From an uncultured Clostridium sp. (lineage in GTDB: Bacteria > Bacillota > Clostridia > Lachnospirales > Lachnospiraceae): DNA of 64,000 bases. The notes below the pieces were generated by a model that searched no databases, was not told the DNA's origin, and saw nothing but the letters and a program-made list of their open reading frames with translations. Below are positions 43,260 through 53,769 of this stretch, in pieces. Position numbers and translations under genes: made by a program. How positions within the stretch are numbered: position 1 is the first letter of the stretch; each line of letters opens with the position of its first letter. Location: the NCBI GenBank assembly GCA_947253885.1, contig CAMYAO010000006.1:1-64000 (forward strand). Reading direction: 5' to 3'.

Positions 43260-45044
43260 ATGGATAAGAAATCGTTACAATTTATATTACATTATTTGAG
43301 TAAATGCAAAGTGAAAATGATTTTTTCAGTCATATGCTCAACTATAAGCGTTGCATGTGGCTTTATTCCGTATATTGCAGTGTATCAGCTTTTGATAAGA
43401 TTTATTTCCCATACACAGCAGTGGGATAAAATCATGCTTTGGAGTAGTGTGTGTCTGGCAGGATATCTGGGCAAGGTGTTTTTTTATGAAATATCTACCA
43501 CATTATCGCATAGAGCTGCGTATCACATTCTTGAAATGATAAGAAGTGATCTTGCAGATAAGCTTTTGAAATTGCCGTTGGGATTTGCTATAGATAAACC
43601 TATTGGAAAATTAAAAAGTATCGTTGTGGATCATGTGGAGACCATTGAGCTTCCGCTTGCACACTTGATACCGGAAGGAATGGGATATTCCTTGGCACCT
43701 TTAGCGGTATTTATATATCTTATTACCATTGACTGGAGAATGGCGCTTGCAACACTCATTCCCATACCGCTGGTAATTATCTTTTCCGGTCCTGCAATGA
43801 GAGGTGTAGGAGAGAAATATGATGAATACATGAAAGCCAGCAATCATATGAACAGTACAATTATTGAGTATATAGAAGGAATTGAAGTGATAAAGACGTT
43901 TAATCAGTCAGATCTTTCATATAAAAAATACAGTAACGCCATAAAGGATTTCCTGCATTTTACGCTTGGATGGTTCAAGAATATGTGGGTTGGCGGAAAT
44001 CTCATGACCGCTATTTTGCCATCAACACTCTTGGGAGTTTTGCCTATTGGGATGGTCTTATACCGCCAGGGAGATGTAACACCGGCAGAACTTGTATTGT
44101 GTATGATTCTTGCCATGGGACTTGCTGCACCTATGATGGGACTTACCACATATCTTAATTCGTTGAAAGCAATCAAATATGCGGTTAGTGCCGTAAACGA
44201 AATTGCTGCCGAAGAAGAATTGCTGGATGAGAAGGAAGAAGCAAAGATCAGAAATTATAATATCTGCTTTGAAAATATCAAGTTCCGTTATGAAAAGGAT
44301 AGTGAAAAAAATGTTATTGATGGATTGAACTTTGAATTAAAGGAAGGTACATTCACAGCACTTATTGGCCCTTCAGGAGGTGGAAAATCTACCATTGCAA
44401 GATTAATCGCAAGATTCTGGGATGTCAATGAAGGCAAAGTATCCATTGGTGGAGTGGATATTAAAAAAATTCCTTTATCACAGTTATCACATATTATAAG
44501 CTATGTTTCTCAGGATAATTTTTTATTCAACTGCTCCATAAAAGAAAATATTCGTCTGGGAAATCCGGGGGCAAGTGATGAAGAGGTTTATGAAGCAGCG
44601 AAAAAAGCATGTTGTCACGACTTTATACAAAATCTTGACCATGGATATGATACCATGGCGGGAGAAGCGGGAGATAAGCTTTCCGGAGGTGAGAAGCAAA
44701 GAATTGCAATCGCAAGAATGATATTGAGAAATGCGCCTGTTATTATCCTGGATGAGGCAACAGCATTTACAGATCCAGAGAATGAGTACCAGATTCAAAA
44801 GGCGATTGCAAGTTTGAGTGAAGGAAAAACACTTCTGGTAATAGCGCATAGACTGTCGACAATTACCAATGCAGATCATATTCTCTTGCTTGAAAATGGA
44901 AATATCAAAGAAAGTGGAAATCATGACAGTCTGATGGAAACATCTGAAACATACCAAAATATGTGGAATGCTCATATCGGGGCAAAGAAGATGGCGGTTG
45001 GAAGTAAGAAAATAATATCTGATAAAGGAGTGCAGATATGTTAA
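43260..45044 (+). CDS. ABC half-transporter (YbtP/Irp6-like)
   Basis: 594 residues: six-helix membrane domain (to about 320) fused to an ATPase with Walker A GPSGGGKST, signature LSGGEKQR and DEATAFTDPE. Fold of an exporter, but in yersiniabactin systems the homologous YbtP/YbtQ pair imports the iron complex. The next gene overlaps by 7 bases and encodes the partner half. Confidence 0.9.
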   Translation: MDKKSLQFILHYLSKCKVKMIFSVICSTISVACGFIPYIAVYQLLIRFISHTQQWDKIMLWSSVCLAGYLGKVFFYEISTTLSHRAAYHILEMIRSDLADKLLKLPLGFAIDKPIGKLKSIVVDHVETIELPLAHLIPEGMGYSLAPLAVFIYLITIDWRMALATLIPIPLVIIFSGPAMRGVGEKYDEYMKASNHMNSTIIEYIEGIEVIKTFNQSDLSYKKYSNAIKDFLHFTLGWFKNMWVGGNLMTAILPSTLLGVLPIGMVLYRQGDVTPAELVLCMILAMGLAAPMMGLTTYLNSLKAIKYAVSAVNEIAAEEELLDEKEEAKIRNYNICFENIKFRYEKDSEKNVIDGLNFELKEGTFTALIGPSGGGKSTIARLIARFWDVNEGKVSIGGVDIKKIPLSQLSHIISYVSQDNFLFNCSIKENIRLGNPGASDEEVYEAAKKACCHDFIQNLDHGYDTMAGEAGDKLSGGEKQRIAIARMILRNAPVIILDEATAFTDPENEYQIQKAIASLSEGKTLLVIAHRLSTITNADHILLLENGNIKESGNHDSLMETSETYQNMWNAHIGAKKMAVGSKKIISDKGVQIC

Positions 45045-46786
45045 GAATTGTATGCAGAATGATAAAGTGGTCTGAAGGTTATAAAAAACGTTTATATATT
45101 GGATTTGTATTTGCTTTTATTACAGGTATCTTTATGATGCTGCCGATTATGACGGCAGGATATGCGTTAAAGCTTATTCTGGAAGATATTGAGCATGAAA
45201 GAGCCCTTGCTGCAAATGATATCCGGTTCGTAATGATAGTTATGATTGTGACGGTTGTCGGAAGGTTTCTGTTTTCTTATCTTCGTGCCACATTACAGGA
45301 AACGATTATATATGAAAGACTTGCGGATGTCAGAGTAGAAATCGGTAATCTTTTAAAAAGAGTAAATCTTGGCTTTTTTAAGACGAATTCCACCGGGGAA
45401 CTTGTGTCAGCGGTCACAACAGATATGACTTTTCTTGAGCTGCATGCAATGAATATGATTGATACATGTGTGAATGGTTATGTCACGATGCTTGTGATGG
45501 TGTTGTATCTTTTCTGGTTTGGCTGGGAGTTCGTTGCGGTTGCAATCGCAGGGCTTTCCTTATCGGCATTATTCTTACATCTTATGGGAAAATGCAGTGA
45601 TAGAAATTCTGTGAAACATAAAGAAGCCCAGGAATCCATGGTGGCAACCACCATAGAATATTTAAGAGGACTTGCACTTGTAAAATCATTTCATCAGGAA
45701 GGGGCAACAGCAAAAGGAATTAAAGAAGCATTTAAGAAAAGCAGGAAAGTTAATATAAAGATAGAGAAAGAATATGCATTCTTCAATTTTTTTCATCTCA
45801 TTTCGTTGAAGGCAGCATCTGTTGGAATCATTATTCTTGCCACGGTAGAGACATATCATGGCACAATGGTGCTTAGTGATATGATTCTTCTTGATATTTT
45901 ATCTTTTGTACTCTTTCAAAGTGCCGAAAATCTTAATAATGCAACGCATGTACTTGAAATAATTAACCACACATTAGATAAGCTTGACAGACTTTTAAAT
46001 ACCAGTCTGATTGATGAAAATGGAAAGGATATTGTACCGGAAAACAGAACGATAACATTTGAGAATGTTTCTTTTGGATATGAAAAATCAATGATTCTTA
46101 AAAATGTAACATGCGAGCTTAAGGAACATACCTTCAATGCAGTTGTAGGACCATCAGGAAGCGGTAAAACGACATTCTGCAATCTGATTGCAAGGTTCTA
46201 TGACATTAATCAGGGAAGTATTAAGATTGGCGAAATAGATATTAAGGATTATAGCTGTGATAGTCTGCTGAGCCAGATTAGTATAGTGTTCCAGAACGTA
46301 TATCTTTTCAATGATACGATTATAAATAATATTTCATTTGGTAAGCCGGGAGCAACGAAGGAAGAAATTATGGAAGCGGCGAAAAAGGCAAGGTGCCACG
46401 ATTTTATAATGAAGCTTCCGGAACAGTATGACACGATGGTAAATGAAGCAGGAGCTTCTTTGTCTGGTGGAGAGAAGCAGAGAATCTCTATTGCAAGAGC
46501 AATTTTAAAGGATTCGCCGATTATTATTCTTGACGAAGCTACATCAAGTGTCGACCCTGAAAATGAGTATCTCATTCAGGAAGCTATTTATGAGCTTGTA
46601 AAGGGAAAAACTGTTATTACAATCGCTCATAGAATAGCGACCATAGAAAATGCGGATCAGATACTTGTTATGGATCATGGAAAAATTGTGGAGCGTGGGG
46701 TACATACGGAACTTATAAATAAAAATGGTATTTACCATAATTTCATTAAATGCAGGGAAGAGGCGGAAGGTTGGAAGATTGGCTAA
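45038..46786 (+). CDS. ABC half-transporter (YbtQ/Irp7-like)
   Basis: 582 residues with the same layout as the preceding gene: membrane domain, then Walker A GPSGSGKTT, signature LSGGEKQR and DEATSSVDPE. The pair should form a heterodimer. Its start overlaps the upstream gene and the NRPS gene follows after 34 bases, so transport and synthesis are co-expressed. Confidence 0.9.
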   Translation: MLRIVCRMIKWSEGYKKRLYIGFVFAFITGIFMMLPIMTAGYALKLILEDIEHERALAANDIRFVMIVMIVTVVGRFLFSYLRATLQETIIYERLADVRVEIGNLLKRVNLGFFKTNSTGELVSAVTTDMTFLELHAMNMIDTCVNGYVTMLVMVLYLFWFGWEFVAVAIAGLSLSALFLHLMGKCSDRNSVKHKEAQESMVATTIEYLRGLALVKSFHQEGATAKGIKEAFKKSRKVNIKIEKEYAFFNFFHLISLKAASVGIIILATVETYHGTMVLSDMILLDILSFVLFQSAENLNNATHVLEIINHTLDKLDRLLNTSLIDENGKDIVPENRTITFENVSFGYEKSMILKNVTCELKEHTFNAVVGPSGSGKTTFCNLIARFYDINQGSIKIGEIDIKDYSCDSLLSQISIVFQNVYLFNDTIINNISFGKPGATKEEIMEAAKKARCHDFIMKLPEQYDTMVNEAGASLSGGEKQRISIARAILKDSPIIILDEATSSVDPENEYLIQEAIYELVKGKTVITIAHRIATIENADQILVMDHGKIVERGVHTELINKNGIYHNFIKCREEAEGWKIG

Positions 46787-46820
46787 GAGTCACATTCGTA
46801 TATCGGGAGGAAGAGAGAAA

Positions 46821-49800
46821 ATGAGTATTGATTATAATTCACTTTTAAAGCAGTATCGTGATAACGGCGTAATCATAGATGTAAAAAACGGTGACTTATC
46901 GGTAAAAGCACCGCGTGGAGCTTTGTCTCAGGAACAGATTGCGTTCTTAAAGCTTCATAAAAAAGAGATTGTTGACAGTCTGCGTCTTCAGGCAGAACAG
47001 ATTCCATTAACAGATATTCAGTCAGCGTATTATCTGGGGCGAATGGGAGGATTTGAAGTGGGGGATATTCCGTGCCAGGTGTATCTTGAATTTGATTATG
47101 ATGAGCTTGACATAGATAAGGCGAATGAGGCAGTCAATCAGGTCATTAAAAAGCATGAAATGTTACGGGCAGTTATTGAGAAGAATGGTACACAGAGAAT
47201 ATTAAAGAGTGTGCCGGAATATAAGATGGACTACTGGGAAGAGAGAAACAAGACTGCGGCAGAATCAGATAAGTTTAAAACTTTTCGGAAAAAGCATGTG
47301 CAGTGGTCTTCCAAAATAGGAAAATGGCCGTTTTTTGATATTGCTGTTTCCACATTCAGTGACAAGTCAGTGCTCCATTTGGCAATGGATTTTATAATTG
47401 CAGACTGGGCAAGTGTGTGGATTCTTGTACAAGAGTTCGAAAAATATTATTACGGAAATAAAGAAAATTCAGAGGAAGTGAACTTGACGTTCAGAGAATA
47501 TGTGCGCCTCGAATCGGAATTTAAAGCTACTTCAAAATATAAGAGTGACAAGAAGTATTGGAACGACAGAATAAATGATTTTCCAGAGGCGCCTAAGATG
47601 GCGGTACATAATGAAAATATCAAAAACACATTTACAAGAAAAATATTTGAGCTTGATTCCGATAAATGGGAGAGATTCAAGAAAAAAGCCTTGTCTTATA
47701 ACTGTACCCCAACCGTTGCGCTTCTTACGGTCTATGGGATGTGCCTTTCCCGGTGGAGTGAAAATTCCAGATTCGGTATCAATGTAACAATGCTGAATCG
47801 TATGCCGCTTCATAAGGATGTAAATAAAATTATAGGTGATTTTACCTCAGTAACACTTCTTGAGACACAGACGGATAATAGAAATATTTTTATTGAAAAT
47901 ATGAAACAGGTACAGGCACAGTTAAATGCTGACCTGGATCATAATTCCTATTCCGGTGTAAAAGTTTTAAGGGATTTATCAAAAGTCAGGGGACAGGAAA
48001 ATTCCATGTATCCATTTGTTTTTACAGGTTCCATAGGACTTGGCGGCGGAGATGGTTTGCATGGAAGAACGGGTGGTTATGGTATCAGCCAGACCCCACA
48101 GGTATACATAGACTGTCAAGCAATGGATAGTAATACCGGGCTTCGCATTAATTGGGATATCCGGGAGGGCGTATTCAAAGAGGAAGTAATCAATGCATTG
48201 TTTGATACCTTTAAAAATACTGTATCAAAGCTTGTGGAACAGGAAGAAAGCTGGGAAATAGCAGGAACGGTAAAACTTCCGGCATATCAGCTTAGAACCA
48301 GAGAAAATGCAAATAATACAAATAGAAAGATAGAGTTTTGCCCACTTCATTGGAAGTTTTTTGAGAATGTGGAAAAAGATGCAGAAAGAATAGCTGTGAT
48401 AGATGAAGATGGATCTTATACCTATGGGCAGATTGCAAAATGGGCAACAGCAATATCGATAGCGTTGAAAGAAGCCAATGTTAAAAAAGGGGATAAGGTA
48501 GGAATCCTTCTTAGTAAGGGGGCATATCAGATAGCGACTGTTATGGGGATTCTTGCAGCAGGCGCCACATACGTACCATTGGATGAAAAACAGCCGGACA
48601 ACAGAATTGTAACAATTCTCGAAAAGACAGGAATCCGTGTGGTGGTGACGAGCCGGGGATTTGAAAACAAAAATTTTGATGCGGAAAGAATATATGGTGA
48701 AGAATGTGAAGACAAAGATGTTTCATGGAGCATAGATGAGATTACTTATGCAGCGGCAAATGATATAGCGTATATTATATACACTTCAGGTTCTACCGGT
48801 ACGCCCAAAGGTGTTGAGATTTCACACAAGGCGGCAAACAATACCATTCAGGATATAAACGAAAAATTTGGAATAGGAGCAAACGATAAGGTAATAGCCT
48901 TATCAAGACTTAATTTTGACCTATCGGTATATGATATTTTTGGATTGCTTTCTGTAGGCGGAACCGTTGTTTTTGTAGAAAATGAACAGTACCTGAATCC
49001 GAAGCACTGGTATGAAATGATTGAAAAACATAACATAACGGTCTGGAATACGGTGCCGTCACTGCTGGTTCTTTTATTAAATCATCTTGAGAGTAGTAAT
49101 GCGGAAAGATTATCACTTAAAAATGTATTCTTGAGCGGTGACTGGATACCTGTGAGCACAAGAAAACGACTGGAAAAATTCAATAAAGCAACAAGGCTGA
49201 TTGGATTGGGAGGGGCAACAGAAGCTTCCATATGGTCCAACTTCCATATTTGCAATGAGGCAGATGATAATAAGGCATCCATACCGTATGGATACCCCTT
49301 ATCAAATCAACGCTTTCGTGTACTTAATACCCAACAGCAGGACTGCCCGGATTATGTTATCGGCGAGCTTTATATTTTAGGCACTGGCGTTGCAAGCGGA
49401 TATTGTAACGATGCACAGCTTACGGCAAATAGCTTTACTAATGATGAGAAATACAATGTTCCTTCTTACAGAACGGGTGATTTTGGCTATTATGTGAATA
49501 ATGGAGAGATTATTTTTTGTGGGAGAAAAGATTCGCAGGTGAAAGTCAGAGGACACAGAATTGAGATTGGCGAAATAGAAAATACTTTAAAGAAAAATAC
49601 CTCCGTTAAGGACTGTGTCGTTTTGACAAGCAATGAGGAAAAGCAGAATATAATTGCTGCCATTGTCCCCAAAGAAAAGATGACAGAAAATGAAATTCGG
49701 GAATTTCTTGGTAAATATTTGCCGGAGTATATGGTGCCTGCTGGGTATATATTCGTGGATGAAATTCCGTTAAACACAAATGGGAAAAATAATTATCAAA

Positions 49801-51113
49801 AAACAAGACAACTTTACCGAGAAAAGAAGAAAGAACAGCCTGCAGTTTCGAATGTGGAGACAGCCAGAGAACCATTGGAAAGGACAATGTGTGAAAAGAT
49901 AGGAGAACATCTTGGTGTAATCAAGGTAGGAACCAATGTGAATCTTTATGATATTGGCGCAGATTCACTGATACTTGCAAAGTTCATAAGAGAACTTTTG
50001 GAGGCATTAAAGGGTGTTTATCCATATGATACCTTTAAGTTTGACGATTTGTTGAGACAGGTATTGAGCAGACCGACGATTCATGAGTTGTATGAATTTG
50101 TAAAAATGCAGCATGAAAGGAATGAAAATACAAAAGAGACAAAAGAAGCAGAGGTTCTCACAGAAGAAGAAAAAGAATTAGGAAGATTTACATTATATGG
50201 AAAAGGAAAGGGGGAAATTGCAAGAATCATATTTCATGCCGGACTTGGGACAAGCAATTTTGCCAGATTCATTATTCCAATACTGGAACGGCAGGAACTC
50301 GGGGCGCTATATGGGGTTACGATCAAAAATATGGACAGATACTGTGAAACAGATGCGGAGGAATTAATTTCACAACTGGGCAGGGAATATGCGGATCATA
50401 TTAAAAATATGGGAGTAAAAAAGGTTCAGTTAATTGGTTATTGTATGGGTGGGCTGATTGCTTCTGCCGTAGCGTGTAATCTTACAGGTACTGACGTGGA
50501 AATCGAAAACTTCCTTTTGGTGGATAGCGCGCCCGTACTCTATGATATTGGGGAAAATATCGCACTTGAATTAGTGTTCATAACTAATTATTTTATAACA
50601 GTAGAAGATGTGTACCATGAAATAACAAATACGCAAATTATGGAGGCAATTTTATATGTATTTAATACCAAGAAGTCATTAAATGAAAAAGACTTTGAAA
50701 TACTCAAATCAGAAAAAAGATATATTAAGGCGTATGAATTCTTAAAAAAACTTTCGGAAATACCTGTAGACCAGCGATTTGCTGACTATACAAATGCTAT
50801 GGCAACACATGCAAATATAGAAATACCAAAAGAGATGCTTGTGGCTAACTATAAGGTTTATGTACATAGTTTTCAGGCATCAAAGTATGATGCGGAGCCA
50901 TACTTTGGCGATGTACATTTTCTGGAGGCAAAGGACAGTCTTGACTTCATATTTACAGATAAGGAAGAAACAAGAAATTACTGGAGAGACAGAATATTCG
51001 GTAATTTTGAAATTGATGAAACACCTGGAAATCATGTTACGTGTATCGAGGATGAAAAAAATGCTTATGTGGTGGCAGACTGGGCGCAAAAGGAGCTGTT
51101 AAAAAATGAGTAG
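46821..51113 (+). CDS. NRPS 1: TubC-type docking, Cy, A (cysteine-like), PCP, TE
   Basis: 1430 residues from the ATG at 46821, chosen because GGGAGGAAGAGAG lies upstream and the earlier frame overlaps the ABC gene. Domains: 1-55 TubC-like docking (LLKQYRDNGVIIDV, KAPRGALS); 62-490 heterocyclisation (DFIIADWAS, D190/D195); 503-1000 adenylation (YTSGSTGTPKG near 653; NFDLSVYDIFG with D-L-Y and WNTVP of the cysteine code); PCP with GADSL, Ser1048; 1110-1430 thioesterase. The TE nucleophile is Cys1208 (GYCMGG), where Ser is usual. Likely the last module: adds and cyclises a cysteine, then releases the chain. Confidence 0.92.
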   Translation: MSIDYNSLLKQYRDNGVIIDVKNGDLSVKAPRGALSQEQIAFLKLHKKEIVDSLRLQAEQIPLTDIQSAYYLGRMGGFEVGDIPCQVYLEFDYDELDIDKANEAVNQVIKKHEMLRAVIEKNGTQRILKSVPEYKMDYWEERNKTAAESDKFKTFRKKHVQWSSKIGKWPFFDIAVSTFSDKSVLHLAMDFIIADWASVWILVQEFEKYYYGNKENSEEVNLTFREYVRLESEFKATSKYKSDKKYWNDRINDFPEAPKMAVHNENIKNTFTRKIFELDSDKWERFKKKALSYNCTPTVALLTVYGMCLSRWSENSRFGINVTMLNRMPLHKDVNKIIGDFTSVTLLETQTDNRNIFIENMKQVQAQLNADLDHNSYSGVKVLRDLSKVRGQENSMYPFVFTGSIGLGGGDGLHGRTGGYGISQTPQVYIDCQAMDSNTGLRINWDIREGVFKEEVINALFDTFKNTVSKLVEQEESWEIAGTVKLPAYQLRTRENANNTNRKIEFCPLHWKFFENVEKDAERIAVIDEDGSYTYGQIAKWATAISIALKEANVKKGDKVGILLSKGAYQIATVMGILAAGATYVPLDEKQPDNRIVTILEKTGIRVVVTSRGFENKNFDAERIYGEECEDKDVSWSIDEITYAAANDIAYIIYTSGSTGTPKGVEISHKAANNTIQDINEKFGIGANDKVIALSRLNFDLSVYDIFGLLSVGGTVVFVENEQYLNPKHWYEMIEKHNITVWNTVPSLLVLLLNHLESSNAERLSLKNVFLSGDWIPVSTRKRLEKFNKATRLIGLGGATEASIWSNFHICNEADDNKASIPYGYPLSNQRFRVLNTQQQDCPDYVIGELYILGTGVASGYCNDAQLTANSFTNDEKYNVPSYRTGDFGYYVNNGEIIFCGRKDSQVKVRGHRIEIGEIENTLKKNTSVKDCVVLTSNEEKQNIIAAIVPKEKMTENEIREFLGKYLPEYMVPAGYIFVDEIPLNTNGKNNYQKTRQLYREKKKEQPAVSNVETAREPLERTMCEKIGEHLGVIKVGTNVNLYDIGADSLILAKFIRELLEALKGVYPYDTFKFDDLLRQVLSRPTIHELYEFVKMQHERNENTKETKEAEVLTEEEKELGRFTLYGKGKGEIARIIFHAGLGTSNFARFIIPILERQELGALYGVTIKNMDRYCETDAEELISQLGREYADHIKNMGVKKVQLIGYCMGGLIASAVACNLTGTDVEIENFLLVDSAPVLYDIGENIALELVFITNYFITVEDVYHEITNTQIMEAILYVFNTKKSLNEKDFEILKSEKRYIKAYEFLKKLSEIPVDQRFADYTNAMATHANIEIPKEMLVANYKVYVHSFQASKYDAEPYFGDVHFLEAKDSLDFIFTDKEETRNYWRDRIFGNFEIDETPGNHVTCIEDEKNAYVVADWAQKELLKNE

Positions 51114-52173
51114 AATCGGAATTCTCGGAGCCGGTGGAAGCGCAGGAAAAGGCGCGGTAGATATTTTGAAAGGAAAAGACGGCATTGAGCTTAAGCTGGG
51201 ATGCCGTCATATTGAAACAATTTCAAAGGAAACAGAAAATGTTGAACTATGCAGTATTGATATTGAAAGAAAGAACGAATTGGATGATTTTGTAAAAAAC
51301 TGTGACTGTGTGATCAACTGTGCGGGACCGGCGTGGAAGATAAAAGGAAGTGTAGCAGAGGTATGTTTTCATTATCGAATTCCGTATATAGACGTGGCGG
51401 GCGGAAATTCGTTGATAAATCATTTAAACAGTCTGAATGATGTGGATAAGAACATTGGAATCACCTCAGCAGGTGTATATCCTGGATTGAGTGAATTGTT
51501 TCTTAAGTGGGTATGTACACACAGTGAGGAAAAAATCCTTTCAGTCCAGGAAATATTTTACGGTAATGATGAGCTTTCCGATGTGGCAATAGAAGATATT
51601 TGTATTTCTTTAAAAGAGGGAGAAGGAAACGCATTTTGTTACTGCCGCAATGGAAACATAGAAAAAATTTCTTTTGAAACAAAAGCATCCGTAAGGATAC
51701 CGGGAGTGTCAGCGCCTGTCTATCTTTTGCCAGTCGTGAATCCGGCATTTGCCAATGTTATGGGTAGCTTTAATATTAGTAAAGCGGTATTTTATATGGG
51801 ACTTTTGAAGGCGGAAGGAATGACGCAGCTCATTAATTTGAAAAAGGAGCTTGAGAACCGTACGTTTGAAGCGAATTTTTCAGAGAATACAAAAAATATC
51901 TTTTATGATAAAAATTGCAGGACCGGATTTGGTATTGCAGTTGATGTCATAACAATGACGGAAGAACATATAAAGTATGTGCTTTCCGGTGAAACTAACT
52001 GGAATTATCTTACCGGCTGTGTAGTGGCTCTTGCTGCACTTAACTGGGAAGACGAGAGTTTGAAAGGGATTAGATATGTACATGAAGTAACGGATACCAA
52101 AGAGATTATTACGGAATTGCGAAAAAGCGGATTTATTACAGTTAAAAAATTTATGAAAAGAAAATCCGGATAG
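51106..52173 (+). CDS. Saccharopine-dehydrogenase-like NAD(P)-binding protein
   Basis: 355 residues with a Rossmann start GILGAGGSAGKGAV (5-18), INCAGP and YIDVAGGNSL, the pattern of the saccharopine dehydrogenase / trans-acting reductase family. It overlaps the NRPS 1 gene by 8 bases and sits 14 bases before the aryl ligase, so it belongs to the pathway. A role in reducing or modifying an intermediate, or in making a building block, is possible; nothing in the sequence decides. Distinct from the thiazolinyl-imide reductase at 62527. Confidence 0.8.
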   Translation: MSRIGILGAGGSAGKGAVDILKGKDGIELKLGCRHIETISKETENVELCSIDIERKNELDDFVKNCDCVINCAGPAWKIKGSVAEVCFHYRIPYIDVAGGNSLINHLNSLNDVDKNIGITSAGVYPGLSELFLKWVCTHSEEKILSVQEIFYGNDELSDVAIEDICISLKEGEGNAFCYCRNGNIEKISFETKASVRIPGVSAPVYLLPVVNPAFANVMGSFNISKAVFYMGLLKAEGMTQLINLKKELENRTFEANFSENTKNIFYDKNCRTGFGIAVDVITMTEEHIKYVLSGETNWNYLTGCVVALAALNWEDESLKGIRYVHEVTDTKEIITELRKSGFITVKKFMKRKSG

Positions 52174-52187
52174 AAGGGAGAGGCGAA

Positions 52188-53765
52188 ATGTTAGAAAAGT
52201 ATATAGAGAAAGGAATTGTAGAACCGCTTACTATGACACAGGTTCTTGATTTATGTGCGGATAAGTATCAGGATAAGACGGCATTTGTAGACCATGACAG
52301 ACGTATTTCATATAGGCAGCTTCAGACATTGTCCCGTCATATGGCAGGTTTTTTTGAAAGAGAAGGAATTCAAAAAAATGATAACGTAATCATATGGATG
52401 AATAACAGGATACAGTTCTTTTTAGCTCTTTATGGGCTACAGTATGCAGGGGCAAGACCAGTGCTGCTCCTTCCTTCTCATAGGGGAAAAGAACTGGAGG
52501 TAATCAGCAGCTTTTGTAATGTAAAAGCAGTAATTACTTATGGGAATGAACTTGGTTATGATTATACTAAGAACGCAGCAGCACTTATGGCAGAAAGAAA
52601 TGTGAAGGTATTTTCATTTGAAAAAAGAGAAGAGGCAGGTCATATAGACATCCATAAAATCGAAACTTATGAAAAGGAGACGAAAGAGGTAAATTCGCCT
52701 ACGGATATTGCTCTTTTCCTGCTTTCCGGTGGAACTACAGGTACGCCAAAGGTCATTCCAAAGAAACATGCGGCATATTTGTATAATGCAAAATATTCAG
52801 CAAAAAGATGCAATATTACAGGAGAAAGCGTGTATTTGGCAGTATTATCGGTAGCGCACGATTATCCGTTGTGTTCACCGGGAGTCATTGGAACGCTTAT
52901 CAATGGCGGGAAATGTGTCTTATCCATGACCGCGGGATTTGATGAAGTTGCCGATTGGATTAAGGAGGAATGTGTGACCTTTACCCAGCTGGCACCAACA
53001 CTTGCTAGTGTATGGATAGAATGTATGGACTGGGAGGAAGATATTGATTTTTCAAGTCTTACCTATCTTTTGGTGGGCGCGTCAAAGCTTGACTATGAGC
53101 TGGCGGAAAAGATAGAAGAAAAACTGGGGGTAGAGATTATTCAAGGCTATGGATTAGGAGAAGGTATCACATGTTTTACTGAACCGGGAGAAAACAGGAA
53201 AATAGCCTGGACATGTCAGGGGAAACCTGTCTCTGAATACGATGAGGTAAAAATTGTTGATTCTAATGGCAAAGAAGTGGAGAACATGCAGGAAGGTGAA
53301 TTGCTGGAAAAAGGTCCTTATACATTTGAAGGTTATTATCATGCGAGCGACCTGAATGTGAAATATTTCACAAAAGATGGTTTTTTTCGGACTGGTGACA
53401 GGGCAATGATTACCAGAGAGGGAAATATTTCCATTCTCGGGAGAGTAAGAGAACAAATCAATCGGGCAGGTGAAAATGTCATACCTTCTGAAATTGAAGA
53501 TTACTTACAAAAGATACCGGAAATTAAGGATGCAGCAGTAATCGGATTGCCGGATGAAGAGGTTGGAGAAAAAATCTGTGCCGTAATTATTGCCAATGAA
53601 AAGAAAATAGAAGCAGATGAATTGAGAAAAGGGCTGTCAAAAATGGGGCTTGCAGCCTTTAAACTTCCGGATTGTATTTATTATGTTGAAAAATTCCCAT
53701 TAATTAATGTAGGTAAAGTGAACAAGAAACTATTGAAGGAAAATATATTAAAAAAGCTAGGATAG
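52188..53765 (+). CDS. Aryl-acid AMP ligase (DhbE/YbtE/PchD-like)
   Basis: Activates the aromatic starter as the acyl-AMP and loads it onto the ArCP domain of NRPS 2. 525 residues with LLSGGTTGTPKVIP (P-loop), GYGLGEG (A5) and RTGD (A7), and the A10 lysine region NVGKVNKK. The substrate pocket strand reads AHDYPLCSPG; DhbE, EntE, YbtE and PchD have Asn (DhbE Asn235) where this has Asp, and Ser follows at the DhbE Ser240 place. The starter is thus likely aryl-acid-like but may not be plain salicylate or dihydroxybenzoate. No gene for salicylate or DHB synthesis is in the window. Confidence 0.88.
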   Translation: MLEKYIEKGIVEPLTMTQVLDLCADKYQDKTAFVDHDRRISYRQLQTLSRHMAGFFEREGIQKNDNVIIWMNNRIQFFLALYGLQYAGARPVLLLPSHRGKELEVISSFCNVKAVITYGNELGYDYTKNAAALMAERNVKVFSFEKREEAGHIDIHKIETYEKETKEVNSPTDIALFLLSGGTTGTPKVIPKKHAAYLYNAKYSAKRCNITGESVYLAVLSVAHDYPLCSPGVIGTLINGGKCVLSMTAGFDEVADWIKEECVTFTQLAPTLASVWIECMDWEEDIDFSSLTYLLVGASKLDYELAEKIEEKLGVEIIQGYGLGEGITCFTEPGENRKIAWTCQGKPVSEYDEVKIVDSNGKEVENMQEGELLEKGPYTFEGYYHASDLNVKYFTKDGFFRTGDRAMITREGNISILGRVREQINRAGENVIPSEIEDYLQKIPEIKDAAVIGLPDEEVGEKICAVIIANEKKIEADELRKGLSKMGLAAFKLPDCIYYVEKFPLINVGKVNKKLLKENILKKLG

Positions 53766-53769
53766 GAAA

